The notes under the pieces: model-generated
Databases searched by the model: none
The model's input: only the letters and a program-made list of their open reading frames with translations
Told to the model about the DNA's origin: nothing
Source: Sphingobacterium composti
Lineage (GTDB): Bacteria; Bacteroidota; Bacteroidia; Sphingobacteriales; Sphingobacteriaceae
DNA length: 64,000 nt
Direction: 5' to 3'
Assembly (NCBI RefSeq): GCF_009829075.1
Contig: NZ_WUQZ01000008.1
Span: forward strand, 97,394 to 161,393
Position numbers and translations under genes: made by a program
Shown here: in pieces, positions 63,898 to 64,000 of the stretch
Position numbering within the stretch: position 1 is the first letter of the stretch
How the letters are laid out: each line of letters opens with the position of its first letter

Positions 63898-64000
63898 GGA
63901 TTTCTGAAAGATTGTTTATTAATGGTCCTTATTGTAAGTTTAGTCAATAAGGATATGCTATTTGGCTATTATCATCCCAATTTGAGATTTTTAAAGCTAA

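Noticed and set aside
63925..63954. Attachment site or terminator near the end of the window
   Set aside because: Only a 9-bp inverted repeat is seen, without a T run or a nearby gene, so no role can be supported.

Overview
The window is about 64 kb of AT-rich chromosomal DNA from a member of the Bacteroidota, most likely a Sphingobacteriaceae (Sphingobacterium/Pedobacter-like) bacterium. The evidence is a SusC/SusD pair, many lipoproteins, a fimbrillin-type protein, an LptF/G permease and the Bacteroidota housekeeping promoter -7 box TAnnTTTG in front of many genes. The strain level cannot be read from the sequence. No phage, IS transposase, CRISPR array, tRNA or rRNA operon was found. Most of the window is core chromosome.

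Layout. 1-4.8 kb (minus): FKBP lipoprotein, NrnA-type DHH phosphoesterase, and a large membrane-anchored protein with a C-terminal beta-propeller. 4.9-7.8 kb (plus): DUF423 membrane protein and PriA. 7.9-9.5 kb (minus): class D beta-lactamase-like lipoprotein plus a DUF4886 protein. 9.7-13.5 kb (plus): Pcm, a membrane-anchored MutS homologue, an acyl-CoA thioesterase and a frameshifted AAA ATPase. 13.8-17.8 kb (minus): AccD, the SRP RNA gene, a small membrane protein with an MHS-type MFS transporter, and DprA. 18.7-25.2 kb (plus): a four-gene SusC/SusD/FAS1/DUF5007-like nutrient-uptake operon with LacI-like palindromes upstream. 25.3-30.4 kb: RsmG, GT2, Tgt, LptF/G and an EamA exporter. 30.4-36.2 kb (minus): a complete Mrp/Mnh Na+/H+ antiporter operon, A to G. 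36.3-43.6 kb: secreted metallophosphoesterase, Acs, UbiA-like protein, 2-hydroxyacid dehydrogenase, FAD monooxygenase and RsmA. 43.8-47.9 kb (plus): PdxA, CCA transferase, acidic pRiA4b-like protein and MiaA.

48.0-51.2 kb is the accessory, decaying part. It has a 57-codon peptide gene, a fimbrillin/FISUMP lipoprotein with an (AAT)12 tract, a C-terminal MscS remnant, and an ECF sigma factor and an NTF2-like gene that are both truncated where they meet. 51.4-56.6 kb (minus) holds IlvE, a GH3-family protein, LptB and RecJ. 56.8-63.8 kb holds an MBL hydrolase, a KhtT/KhtU-type K+/H+ antiporter pair, a MIP18/DUF59 protein, GT4, a polyprenyl synthetase, an omega-amidase-like nitrilase and a MarR regulator.

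I did not find a clearly new multi-gene system. The best leads are the double-truncation junction near 50.78 kb, the fimbrillin locus with its trinucleotide tract, the membrane-tethered MutS, the Tgt without the usual zinc cysteines, the beta-lactamase with altered motifs, and repeated -7 boxes placed so close to start codons that leaderless mRNAs are likely.
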